This document shows, one piece after another, positions 1 through 9,522 of a DNA stretch of 64,000 nt. The notes below the pieces were generated by a model. That model was not told the origin of the DNA, searched no databases, and saw only the letters and a program-made list of their open reading frames with translations. The stretch is from Trileptium ribeirensis. Its lineage: Eukaryota > Nematoda > Enoplea > Enoplida > Thoracostomopsidae. The stretch is taken from the NCBI GenBank assembly GCA_030248225.1, contig JASANE010009978.1, positions 1 to 64,000 on the forward strand, read 5' to 3'. The number at the start of each line of letters is the position of its first letter. The stretch's first letter is position 1. A program made the position numbers and the translations under genes.

Positions 1-411
1 CGATTCAAAGAGGCTAAGTGCAACCATTCGAATCTCAAGGGTCATTTGGAGAAGGTCTGCCGCAAAAAGAAGCTTTCTACATCAAAGGCAAGCAAAAATT
101 CCGTGAAAAGAATTGAATTCATCAACTGGGTCAAGGAATTCTACGACAATATGTCAAAGCTTGAAGTACCACTAGAGATTGATGGCAAACGGTGCGTGCT
201 TGAGCTGGATACTGCCACTACAGGTAATTTTATAGCCACTGACTACTGGCATAGGTTGGGACGGCCGAAGTTAGATAACCCCTGCTGCCGCTATGAGACC
301 GCCAGCAAATATGATTTGCCAGTGAAAGGCACTTTCGTTAGGAATACTCGTTGCCAAGGGTCAGAGTTTGGTTGTGACGTTCGATTTACGCTACCGACAT
401 TCCTGACTTGA
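1..411 (+). pseudogene. gag zinc knuckle and aspartic protease remnant (gypsy)
   Basis: Frame 1 is open from base 1. It starts with a CCHC-type knuckle in which the second Cys is Ser (CNHSNLKGHLEKVC), followed by a Lys-rich linker and a retropepsin-like segment (VPLEIDGKRCVLELDTATTG). The usual catalytic D-T/S-G triplet reads DTA, so the active site is damaged. The frame ends at 409-411; the conserved downstream text (IPDLNLLGREATKQLGI) continues in frame 3, which places an indel near 380-390. Confidence 0.8.
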
Positions 412-1218
412 ACCTCTTGGGACGAGAGGCAACCAAACAGTTGGGAATCTCCGTGGATAAGGCAATGGATAACGTAATTTCTTGCAACGCAGTGTTTAGT
501 CATCTCAAGGCTGACGTTGAGCTACGAGACCAATGCAAAGAACTTTGCGAAGAATTCCCCAACCTTTGGAAGTCAGAACTGGGATGCCTTAAAGACTTTG
601 AACAAGAAGTCCAATTCAAGCGACAATCCCACCCGATTTTCTGCAAAGCAAGACCGGTCCCTTTTGCCATCCAAGCCGGTTTGGAGAAAGCGTGCTAAAG
701 GAATTTGGGAGCCGACTCAGTTCAATGAATACAGCACGCCAGTTGTTCCCGTTCGCAAGGCACTCCGTCCATGTGAGACTAAGCCTGCATTGCGTGTTTG
801 TGGTGATTATTCTGTCAGTATAAACCGGCAGCTAAAAGACCATAGACACCCGCTACCTCTTCCGGAGGATCTCATGCGTAAACTAGGAGGTGGATACGGG
901 TTTACAAAGATTGATCTGGCCGATGCGTATAACCAGATCAAACTAGACCCAAGAAGTCAAAGGAAACTTGCTCTCAATACACACAAAGGTGTGCTTCTTC
1001 AAAAACGACTGCCGTTTGGAAGCAAGTCCGCTCCAGGTTACTTTCAGCAAACCATGGATCAGCTTACACAAGATCTACCTGTTATTGCTGCCTATCTGCA
1101 TCACATTTTGGTCAGTGGCAAAGATGCTATTGATCATCTGCGGAATCTCCGACGATTATTTCAGCATCTAGATAATAAAGGACTCCGCTGCCGACTGGAA
1201 AAATGTCAGTTTGCATAA
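408..1218 (+). pseudogene. Reverse transcriptase domain of gypsy pol, catalytically dead
   Basis: The domain is read in frame 3 to about 690 and then in frame 1 to the stop at 1216-1218. It covers the protease-RT linker and RT motifs: the CGDYS segment, FTKIDLADAYNQ, and the LPFG..SAPGYFQQTMD block. The active-site box normally reads YxDD; here codons 1093-1104 give YLHH, so both metal-binding aspartates are His. That alone would abolish polymerization. The frame change near 690 and the terminal stop are further lesions. Confidence 0.88.
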
Positions 1219-1923
1219 CCAGGGGTTGAATATCTTGGACACTTACTGTCGAAAGAAGGAATCGCCAAAGGACAAAAAGGTCGACGATGTCCTCAAATTA
1301 CCGGCACCACAAGATGTGTCCAGCCTGAGAGCATTCGTGGGCTCGGTACAGTTTTACGCCAAGTTCCTTCCTACCAACCTGGCTACAATTTCCGAACCAC
1401 TGTTCCGTCTTAGAAAGAAGACGCCCTGGAAATGGGACGCAGAACAATAATCTGCATTCGATCGACTAAAGCAACTTCTTTCCTCTGAAAACGTGCTGGT
1501 TCATTATAACGAATCAATAAAATTAGGTGTTGCTTGCGATGCTTCCAACGTTGGAATTGGTGCAGTATTATTTAACCGCTATCCAGATGGAAGCGAGCGG
1601 CCAATTTGCAACGTCTCAAAAATTCTTAATGAACCCCAGAAGAACTACAGTCAGATTCAGAAGGAAGCACTGGCTATTATCTTCGGGTTAAAGAAATTTT
1701 ATGGAAGTTAAAGTATGGAAGGAAATTTACGTTGGTCACAGAGCATCGACCACTTATTGCCATGTTTGGGCCCGGAAAAGAAACACCGTTTCTCGCCGCA
1801 AACAGATTAGCACGTTGGGCTCTCATGTTGGGACAATTTGATTACCAAATTGAATTCCGCAAAACAGCGGATAATGCAAATGCTGATGTCCTGAGTCGTC
1901 TACCTGCGACTGACGATTTCTAG
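1219..1923 (+). pseudogene. RT connection and RNase H domain of gypsy pol
   Basis: Frame 2 continues after the frame-1 stop with the RT thumb (SSLRAFVGSVQFYAKFLP), meets a stop at 1448-1450, and resumes with the RNase H region typical of chromoviral and gypsy elements (LGVACDASNVGIGAVLF, YSQIQKEALAIIFGLKKF). A frame change near 1708 moves the rest (VTEHRPLIAMFGPGK, LARWALMLGQFDYQIEFR, ADVLSRLP) to frame 1, ending at 1921-1923. Domain order and spacing are normal; only small indels and stops have accumulated. Confidence 0.85.
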
Positions 1924-1989
1924 TTCGACAGGGAGGAAAGCGAAACGATGCAGCTATGGTCTGTGCCATTCAAGACATCAGTAAAAAAG

Positions 1990-2913
1990 TAACTCCTGCT
2001 GACAAACATTCACTGGCTCGCGCGAATCGGCGAAAGATCCAGTCATTTCAGTAATGCTTCGATTCACGCGTGTAGGATGGCCGCCAAAGACGAATGACGA
2101 AGGCATGGAAATGCAACGTTACCGTAACTTGGCTGATTCACTATCTATTGTTAACGGTTCCTTAGTACTTGGCTCCAGAGTAGTAATCCCTGCCAATCCT
2201 TGCCGCGATGTCTTGGAATTGTTGCACCTGGGACACTTTGGCATGCAGCGTATGGAGCAGCTGCACGTACGGCTGTCTACTGGCCAAATATTGATGATGA
2301 CATCGAAGCAACCTGCCGCACTTGCACCACCTGTGGGGAGCACCAAAACAAACCACTAAAACCGACAATTCATCCATGGATGCCACCAGAAAAACCATGG
2401 CGCCGTTTGCATATTGATCACGCTATTAATTTCCTGGGGACTAATTGGATGGTTTTAACGGACGCATATTCAAAATATCCCTGTATTCATACAACTCAGG
2501 CGGTCACGGCAAAGGCAAAGATTGATCTCCTGGAACAGGACTTTGCTCATTTCGGATATCCTTATACATTGGTCACGGACAATGCATCAGCATTCATGTC
2601 GGAAGAATTCCAGGCATGGTGCAAAGAAAGGGGAATTACTCATCTTACAGGTGCTCCGTATCATCCTGCTACGAATGTCTATGAACTCCAGCGGATATTC
2701 CCCAGTGAGTTACTCAATTCGAGACAAATTCGGACGAAAATCGACACTCTGCTTCCGTCCCCGGCTTACACTGCTCAAGGTAAGCAAGCCAAAGAAGCTA
2801 GCAAATCCCAATTTCAAACTGTTACCAAAGCGGACCCGGCTTATAAAGTCCGGTCTACGCTCTATACTTTGGACCCCATCACGACAAGCAGCCACGTTGG
2901 GTTCCCGCTGTAG
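1990..2913 (+). pseudogene. Integrase of gypsy pol, internally deleted
   Basis: The N-terminal HHCC finger is split between frame 2 (LELLHLGHFGMQRM) and frame 1 (ATCRTCTTCGEHQNK). The DDE core shows the first Asp in LHIDHAINF and the second in LVTDNASAF, followed by GAPYHPATN. Immediately after this the text jumps to the region that normally precedes the C-terminal domain (ELLNSRQIRTKIDTLLPS). The segment carrying the catalytic Glu is therefore missing, probably by an internal deletion, near 2672-2700. The stop is at 2911-2913. Confidence 0.85.
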
Positions 2914-3230
2914 TCACACAGCGAAAAGGCACCCGTACTGTCAACGTCCGTGTTCATCCAGGAGAACCCACCTGGCGGCGACACATGGAACAACTGGAGC
3001 CAAGGCACGTTTCTCAAGATGACAACGAACCTGGCGCAGATGTAGATTCAACAGGTGCCACAAATACTGCGGATAATGATCCGTTGGAAATCGCCGAAGT
3101 ACCTCAGACAGGAGGAGAAGAAACTATCGACGATGCGTCCAGTTCCGGCGGTGAGCAACTACGGCGTTCAAAGCGGACAACAAAAGGGCGTCCGCCTAAT
3201 ACACTACTCGCCGTCAAGGTAAACCTTCGG
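2914..3230 (+). pseudogene. C-terminal tail of gypsy polyprotein
   Basis: Frame 3 carries the end of the polyprotein: a short RVHPGEPTWRRHMEQLEPRH motif typical of the integrase C-terminus in K02A2.6-like elements, an acidic Asp/Glu/Gly/Thr-rich spacer, and a basic end (RRSKRTTKGRPP). The open frame runs past the purine tract into the LTR and stops at 3318-3320, so the original stop codon has probably been lost. Confidence 0.65.
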
Positions 3231-3243
3231 CTAGGCGGGGAGG
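3231..3243 (+). other. Polypurine tract of gypsy element
   Basis: A G-rich purine run (ggcggggagg) sits directly 5' of the TGTTATGG start of the LTR. This is where plus-strand priming occurs in LTR retrotransposons, so it fixes the left LTR boundary. Confidence 0.7.
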
Positions 3244-3634
3244 TGTTATGGATTTGCTTCGCCAGAACATTTTGGAATTACATTCGTTCCTGTTCTGGAA
3301 GCTCCTATGATGTACGATGACATCCTCACACGTGGAGTGACGGAATCTCGATCCTTCTAGAATGTTCTACGGATTTCGAAAACTGATGTCATGATTATTC
3401 TAGAAGATTCTTTGATTATATTTAAAGACGGTTGCTTACCACAACTTGAGTTACTGTTTAGTTACTGCTGAAGTACTGTTTCATTACTGTTCAGTTTACT
3501 GTTTCTTATTGTCTCGATTCAACGTTACTTTTACTGCCTTGTTTACTACGTTTTGTTCACTTACTTCTGTTGGCCTTCAATAAACGTTTGTTTTCTACAA
3601 CTCAACGTGGATCTACACCTCTGGGAATACAACA
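3244..3634 (+). repeat. 3' LTR of gypsy element
   Basis: The LTR begins TGTTATGG after the purine tract and ends ATACAACA, giving short TGTT...AACA inverted ends. It is about 391 bp. An AATAAA polyadenylation signal lies at 3579-3584, about 50 bp before the right end. The target duplication cannot be checked because the left end is outside the window. A shorter related LTR stands alone at 47347-47644. Confidence 0.8.
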
Positions 3635-3889
3635 ATTTGAATACTTTAGAATGAAAAAAATTTATTGGAATGTAGTTTGTGTGACCGATAGAAGTATCAT
3701 GCCCACAGCGCTGTTTGAACAATATAGGAGTCGTTAAATTTCAGATTAATATATTTAGTAAATGAAATTGCACTTTAATTACTTAGCTAGTGGCTCTTTT
3801 CAATTTGGAAAATACGGATTTGGTAAATTGAACATGTTGAACGTAGCAGCTTTACAACTGCTGTGACACAGCTTTACAACTGCTGTAAA

Positions 3890-4050
3890 GTTGTTCAAAG
3901 ATAGTTCAGTCTGTAGAGCGCCTGATCGCATTTCCCAGAGTGGGAGATCAAGGCTTCGAATCTCAGCCCAGCACAACGTTTCAGCAGCTGCTTTTCATAT
4001 CTCCGTCTCCAAGCATCGCTAGGTCCAAATAAAACACTTTCCTCATATAT
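3890..4050 (+). mobile_element. tRNA-derived SINE, copy 1
   Basis: A Pol III A-box-like segment (TAGTTCAGTCTGTAGAGCGC) is followed about 45 bases later by a B-box (GGCTTCGAATCTC). These are the spacing and wording of a tRNA gene head. An unrelated 3' body follows (TTTCAGCAGCTGCTTTTCAT ... GCTAGGTCCAAATA). A second copy follows directly. No poly(A) tail or target duplication is obvious. Confidence 0.65.
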
Positions 4051-4055
4051 GCGGA

Positions 4056-4212
4056 AAGGGTTAACAGAATCGGTAGACTGCCTGCTTGTGGATATAGAGG
4101 CTGGAGGCCGCAAGTTGGAATCTCAGCGTATCCCAACATTTCAGCCGACTGCTTTCACGTCATGTCGCTTCTAAGCACCTACCACTAGGCCCAAATACAA
4201 AACTTTACCTAG
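4056..4212 (+). mobile_element. tRNA-derived SINE, copy 2 (diverged)
   Basis: This repeats the same order as the unit at 3890-4050: A-box remnant (agaatcggtagactgc), B-box remnant (gcaagttggaatctcag), CATTTCAG, GCTTTCACGT, then CACTAGGCCCAAATA, at about 165-bp offset. It is clearly homologous but more decayed. The two copies lie head to tail and may be a dimeric insertion or a tandem duplication. Confidence 0.6.
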
Positions 4213-5456
4213 CATGGAGGTCGTACTGTGGTGTCAGATACTGCTACCGCTCTATCGGATGCACAATCAAAAATTCTGCCCCTCACCAGTACTTGCTTAA
4301 TCGCCCGAAGATTTATTAATGTGGAATATTAAATAAAATATATTTAAATTATAAAATATTTACTGAGAAATTCATTATGCTAAAGTTTATCCAACTCTTA
4401 GAAAAAATTTTAACTTTTGGAAAAATTATTCATTAAAAAACTTACTTTTGTGTATACTCAATTTTGGCTTCTCGATAGACTCACGTGACGTTATTAGTTT
4501 CGTCCTGATTGGCTGATGATTGTTTGTGGTAATTGACGCTTTTAGTTGTATTACGGCACAGTTAGAGATTGCTTAGTTTTACAAACACCTGTTTTCGTGC
4601 AGTTGATCATTGTGTCTTGTAACTGATGTATAGTCGACTATTCGTTTCGGCGCGGACAGGTCGCGAGTTCCTGAGGTTTATGTCTCAATAATTACGCTTT
4701 CAGGTCCTTTTTGAATCTTGGGATATATTATATATACTACGAATTTGGTTACATCAGATTAGTTCACGATATTGGATCTTAGTATACATTATTTTGTGTT
4801 ACCAATTGGATTTGTATGAGTACCAATGGTGTTATGAACTCGAAAGGCTAATTGTGTGTTCGTAAATTTACGTGGCGGCTATGTGGTACGCATCTATCGG
4901 ACGGCATAATTATCAAAAATATTTTAGAGACAATTGCATTAGCAGTAATAATTCTAAAAAGTTACAAGTACATGTGCCCACGCGTATTGAGTATATGGCT
5001 GTATTAGCTGGTTAAGCAGTCGCTTTCTGAGAATAAACAGAGCGAGTTAGTCCGGTGCTACTAAAAGTCAAGCCAATCTACGTTTCCGTGGCCTGCGGCA
5101 ATGAAATCCTCTGGTATTAGCAAGTATGGTAAAACGATTTCGGCAGCGTTCGCGGTTATAGAGTATATACCGAGCTGATCGATTCCACTCAGACGAGGGA
5201 GGTGGCTTGTTGAACCGAGCACATTGAGTTATAAACTTCACGAGCATATATTTCGCTGTACAAATCTGTTACTATTAATCTGGCTGGCGGGGCACTGAAT
5301 CTCACGCAGCAAAACTATAGATAGAGCCAAGCTAAGAGATGGAACACTGGAATTAATTAGAAATTTATCTCGGCGATGTCTATTACTAATATTGAGTAAT
5401 ACTCGGATTCATCGAAGTTTTATTGTGAATTTACACTGCCTAAAACAACTATTATA
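4213..5456. other. AT-rich intergenic DNA, nothing recognised
   Basis: No ORF of note, RNA gene or repeat copy was recognised on either strand. The interval separates the SINE pair from a MITE fragment. Confidence 0.6.
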
Positions 5457-5575
5457 CTGGGCTCTCCATTCACTGAAAATTTTGCCAGCGGGACTAGCAC
5501 CCGATTTTATCAGGGGACATTTTGCTAAGAGGAAAACGGTTAAAAGCACGTCAGAAACGCTGTCAAAACGCATAT
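5457..5575 (+). mobile_element. MITE family B, truncated copy (B1)
   Basis: It starts CTGGGCTCTCCATTCACTGA and runs on with AAATTTTGCC and the GTCAGAAACGCTGTCAAAACGC block. It matches the left part of the complete copy at 49778-50156. The right half is absent: at about 5575 the sequence passes straight into the YADD region of the minus-strand LINE. Confidence 0.7.
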
Positions 5576-6850
5576 AATAGAGAGTAAAAATAACAATGTC
5601 GTCAGCATATTCCAGATCGGCTACAAAATGCAGCCAACAGCAATGACGACACCGTCAGCTTCAAGGATTTGCCCAATCTGGCACGATGTTAAATAGCATT
5701 GGGGATAGAATGCGGCCTTGTTGTACGTTGCTTTTTATTTCGAATAGGACTGAGAGAATGTTCTCGACTATGATTCAAATTTTTATATACATTGTCATGC
5801 ATGTCGTGTAAAATGCTTACAAATACGATCTGGATATCCGTATTTCCATAGAGTTGCCCATGTGGATTCCATGTGGACACTTTTGAATGCTGTAGGAAAA
5901 TCAATAAAAATGTGGCAATTGCGGGTTGTCCGTGGCGTAGGTGACGATCTATACATTGCCGGAATGTGAATATTTGGTCCGTGCATCCTCGACCACGCCT
6001 GAATCCTAACTGATGATCACGTGATGAGTGTTCATACCTGTCGGATAGGCGCCTTCAGACAATACTTGTGAGGGTTTTTCCATCGAAGGAGTTAAGACTG
6101 ATTCCGCCGTAGTTGCTGCAGTCTGATTTAGCACTTTTCTAATGGGCAGGAGTGGTTATGGCGACATTGAAGTCTTGCAGTACTGATCGTGTTGCCCATG
6201 CTTCGGACAACAGTTGTGTTAATGAGCTCAGATAGTCTAGATTTGCAGCTTTAAGCACTTCGATCCGTGTATCACACGTACCGAGACTTGATCGGGTCTT
6301 AAGAGACCTTACGACACCTAACTCATTCAAAGATGGTGGGTCAGTCATGATTTGTTTCTGTAAGTGATCTGTTACATTATTGAATATAATCATTGTTATT
6401 ATTATTGTTATCAATATTATTATTACTATTGTTGTCGCTGTTGTCACGATTGATCAATGATGTATCTAGCTCGTTAAATTCTGGTCGATTAAGGAGAGTT
6501 TCAAAGTGTACAGTCCAGTTCTTCATGCGCGATGGTTGGTTTTCCAACACTGTTAGTTCGCTGTAGCCCGTCGTGAGGGGAAGTTTCTTTTTGTTGTGCT
6601 TATGTCTTCCACTGCGCGAAAAGAGCTCGGCTATCCTCGTGATATGCTGCTGTTTGCGTTTCTGCCGCGTTATTACACAACCACGTTTCTTCCTCTGCTT
6701 TTAGCTGTCGTCTTACTTCACGATACATGTAGTTACTCTTTGCATTGGAATGGCACGCTTTTGTTTCCGTGCACAGATCCAGAGTTTGGGCTGGGATACT
6801 GGGTCGGGATCGTGTATGTTTCACGGGACAGACAGCATTTGCTGCCTGAG
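5576..6850 (-). pseudogene. LINE (non-LTR retrotransposon) pol relic 1
   Basis: Read on the minus strand from about 6824 downward. A linker (NYMYREVRRQLKAEEETWL, DSRALFAQW) is followed by a pre-RT segment (VRSLKTRSSLGTCDTRIEVL; DFNVAITTPAH). RT motifs come next: GRGCTDQIFTFRQCIDRHLR, then after a frameshift IDFPTAFKSVHMESTW, then QGRILSPMLFN and an intact EYADDIVIF box near 5590-5620. Several frameshifts and stops break it. The clade (RTE-like or CR1-like) cannot be settled here. It ends abruptly at the family B MITE fragment. Confidence 0.85.
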
Positions 6851-7339
6851 TGAGATGATGTTTTATTCGGACCGTACCATACTAATATTTGTTGTCTTAT
6901 TGAGAAGGGGCGAAAATCTCTAGGTAAGTTTCACGTGGAAACGCTTTTTGCCTGACGAAGGTTGTATAGTTTTGTAGTGATGAGACAGTGGATTTTAGCT
7001 GACCTACGGACTTTCAGATGTAGGCGTAGGTCAGCTACCATAAAGTTTGTGAATCGAAAGAACGCCCTTTGCGTGATTTACTTTGATGTTCTCATTGGTC
7101 ACGAGAGCTGATCAATGCATGATCAGGTTGCATCTTAGTTCTGCCGTTGTTGGACATAAAGGTATATCTAAGATGGGATTTATATTGGAACCAGGAGTTG
7201 CTGCAGATCATTTCGTTTCAACATGCGAACGAAATCATTCGTGTCCCTATGTCGTTCAGATTACCGAAGCCAAATTCCCGAAGATAAATTGCCACGGTGA
7301 ACAATCACCCAATTTGGGCATTGAAGTCACTGGCTTGGG
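6851..7339. other. Intergenic, nothing recognised
   Basis: A 92-codon plus-strand open frame (7083-7361) runs through here but matches nothing I recognise and overlaps the next LINE relic. No RNA gene was seen. Confidence 0.5.
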
Positions 7340-7870
7340 AGTAATGTTAGATAGTATATAATGCCTTGTGGACGTCGTTATGAAATTTGGCGACTAAAGC
7401 ACGTTGTGAAATAGCATTATTAGCAAGAGTTCGCTGAGATCGATAATGCAAAAAGGTTTTAAACCATATGCTAATAGAACCATCAACGCAAAGCGACTGG
7501 TGTTTAGCCACGTAATAAGCGATTTTGAGCAGTACTATCAAATACTTTTTAATACGTATCTAAAAAAACAGCATTCACAAAGCTACCTCGATCGATCGCT
7601 GGCATAAAATTTCAAATTTTAAGACCTGTCGTTTTCATTCTTTAATGAATCCAAATTGAGATGAACAAAGCAAATGATTATCAGTAAGACAAAACGTAAT
7701 TTTTGCAGCTACAAGTTTCTCACAGATCTTGCAAATGGCAATTGTTAAGGTAATGGGTCGATAATTTTCGGCCCGATTATATACTTGGCCCTTTTTTATA
7801 AAGATGCAAAAAGTGAGCAATTAACCAATCGCTAGGAAGTTTACCTGTTTCAAAAGATTTGTTAAACAAA
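7340..7870 (-). pseudogene. LINE pol relic 2 (Jockey/CR1-type)
   Basis: On the minus strand GKLPSDWLIAHFLHLYKKG leads, after a frameshift, into ENYRPITLTIAICKICEKLV and LLCSSQFGFIKE, the standard start of a Jockey/CR1-type RT. After a gap, WFKTFLHYRSQRTLANNAIS is the later FLxxRxQ segment. The middle with the first catalytic Asp is missing. The wording differs from the LINE at 5576-6850, so two families are present side by side. Confidence 0.8.
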
Positions 7871-8420
7871 ACGTACAGGAATACGAACTGACTGCGACAC
7901 AGTTGCGAATAACAAGGTTAGGAATCGCGTCGGCGTATTGAGCTTATTGCAAATCTCATAAATATCAATAACTTATTATTATATATATATATGTTTACTG
8001 GAAACTAGATTATCAACATGCTTGCTGCAGATTTACTGGAAATATGTATTTCTGCGGGCCGCGCTTCATTTTATTCAGGATTAAGCCATGAATAGCCGAA
8101 ATAAAAGCAGTAGAATTAAATATTGTAATAGCTGCTTGTTTTTAAGAGGGTATTTTTGGCGTTACCTCAAAATACTTCGTGGAGGCGCCAAAATCTTTGG
8201 GCCAGCTCGAACATCCTCTCCCCATACCCTTTCGTGGACCAGTAAGTTACAATAAACGCTTAGAGGTGGGAATTTTGGCACAGGCCGACAACTGATTCCA
8301 AGCGGGCGCTTCTGGATTCTTGAAAACGGCCGGGCGGGCCGACGTTGCTTTCGAACGGGACAAGACCTATTTCACCTCTAATATACATTCTGCCATATTT
8401 CTGTATTCATGTGGTATATA
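7871..8420. other. Intergenic with short TA microsatellite and GC-rich patch
   Basis: A short (TA)n run lies at about 7979-7992. A GC-rich patch at 8270-8345 (cggccgggcgggccgacg) resembles the bodies of the local MITEs, but no matching ends were found. Confidence 0.5.
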
Positions 8421-8794
8421 CTGACATGTCCACAGCCCTCCAAAAGGTGGGGGAACCGCAGGGGCCCCATTTTCATTATCGGGAGAAATTTCAAAGTGGC
8501 GGCAGAATAAATTTTGCATAAAAATGCTAAATATTTCCATATATTCTTGTAATTTACCGCCGTGCATGTATTTTCAAACTATGTAACGACGTTTTAGCGT
8601 TAGAAATAATGGTAATGTTTAAAAACTATGTTGCATACAAAAAACATAAATTCTGAGACATAAAATATTTTTAGATTTAGGTGAAAATGGAGGCTTCAGC
8701 CAAGTGGGGGACGGACATGGGAGAACATCTCACAAACATGGGGGATTTGGAAAGTGGTGGGTTCCTAGCTTCCCACCCATTATGAACAGGCCAG
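8421..8794 (+). mobile_element. MITE family D, copy D1
   Basis: It starts CTGACATGTCCACAGCCCTC and ends with the inverse of CTGGCCTGTTCATAATGGG, so the two ends are imperfect inverted repeats. It is flanked on both sides by ATATA (low complexity, so weak evidence). The body has paired GTGGGGG / GATTTGGAAAGTGG blocks. It is the same family and orientation as 39167-39530. Confidence 0.7.
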
Positions 8795-9400
8795 ATATAT
8801 ATATTTTACTCGGCATTTTTATATTAAACTGTCAGGCTGGCTGTTTTGCCCTAGCACCGCGAAAATTTTGTTGCTGGAAGAACTATAATCAAATAATCTA
8901 TTCGTTATTCAATGAAGGCAAATACCATTAATCGCTTCTTTCATTGCAGCTACTTTTCTAGCCATACTTTCAGACGTATATATATATTTAATTCTACTAC
9001 CTGCTACATTATTGCTGATTTAGATTTATATCAAATTTTTTGAGTAATGTTCTATGGTTTTCAATTTTAAAACCGAGCAAGCTCCGGGTTGAGGTCGTCA
9101 TGCATATGCTGGCAAAATCCTTTCTATTAAAACTTAAAAGCTATATTTAAATTTTCAAAGGCTATCAGGAAGATTTCATCATCTGAATGATATTGAATAG
9201 TCCAATATATATTGAATTTCTTATATATGGGAAGCATATTGGTAGGTGAAAAGGTATCTAATTTAGTTTGTTTGCAATTTCTGGTTTTGACTGTTTATCA
9301 GGGAATTTGACTTCCTATTTTCAGCGATTTATTGATTTCTTGTGTTTTCCATTATTTCGAAACGGATTTATTTAAACACCATATTATTTTTTACGATTAA
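8795..9400. other. Upstream region of PRPS, no clear promoter element
   Basis: AT-rich sequence before the PRPS start codon. No convincing TATA or initiator arrangement was seen, nor a trans-splice acceptor close to the ATG. The 5' untranslated exon, if any, was not identified. Confidence 0.5.
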
Positions 9401-9522
9401 ATGACCAATATTAAAATATTTCCGGGAACTGATCAAATAGCTTTGACTAGTGATATATGCCGAAGATTGAATATACTGCCTAGCCATGCTTCTTTGCAAA
9501 AATTTTCGAATGGAGAAGTTTG
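9401..9522 (+). CDS. PRPS: PRPS coding exon 1
   Basis: ATG at 9401 opens MTNIKIFPGTD, matching the conserved PRPS N-terminus. The exon ends ...KFSNGEV plus two bases of Cys41, before the donor GTACGT. No earlier in-frame ATG fits the family length, so this start is well supported. Confidence 0.92.

Larger units (their letters stand above)
1..3634 (+). mobile_element. Ty3/gypsy LTR retrotransposon, 5'-truncated by window edge, degenerate
   Basis: The segment reads, in order, gag zinc knuckle, aspartic protease, reverse transcriptase, RNase H, integrase, a basic C-terminal tail, a purine tract and a 3' LTR, which is the Ty3/gypsy order. The RT wording (WEPTQFNEYSTPVVPVRKA, FTKIDLADAYNQIKLD, LPFGSKSAPGYFQQTMD) resembles the K02A2.6/Mag-like group of animal gypsy elements. 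The coding part is broken by at least five frame changes, two in-frame stops and an integrase deletion, so it is a non-autonomous fossil. The 5' LTR and most of gag lie left of the window. Confidence 0.93.

Noticed and set aside
7979..7992. Short (TA)n run as a functional element.
   Set aside because: A simple microsatellite, expected in AT-rich DNA.
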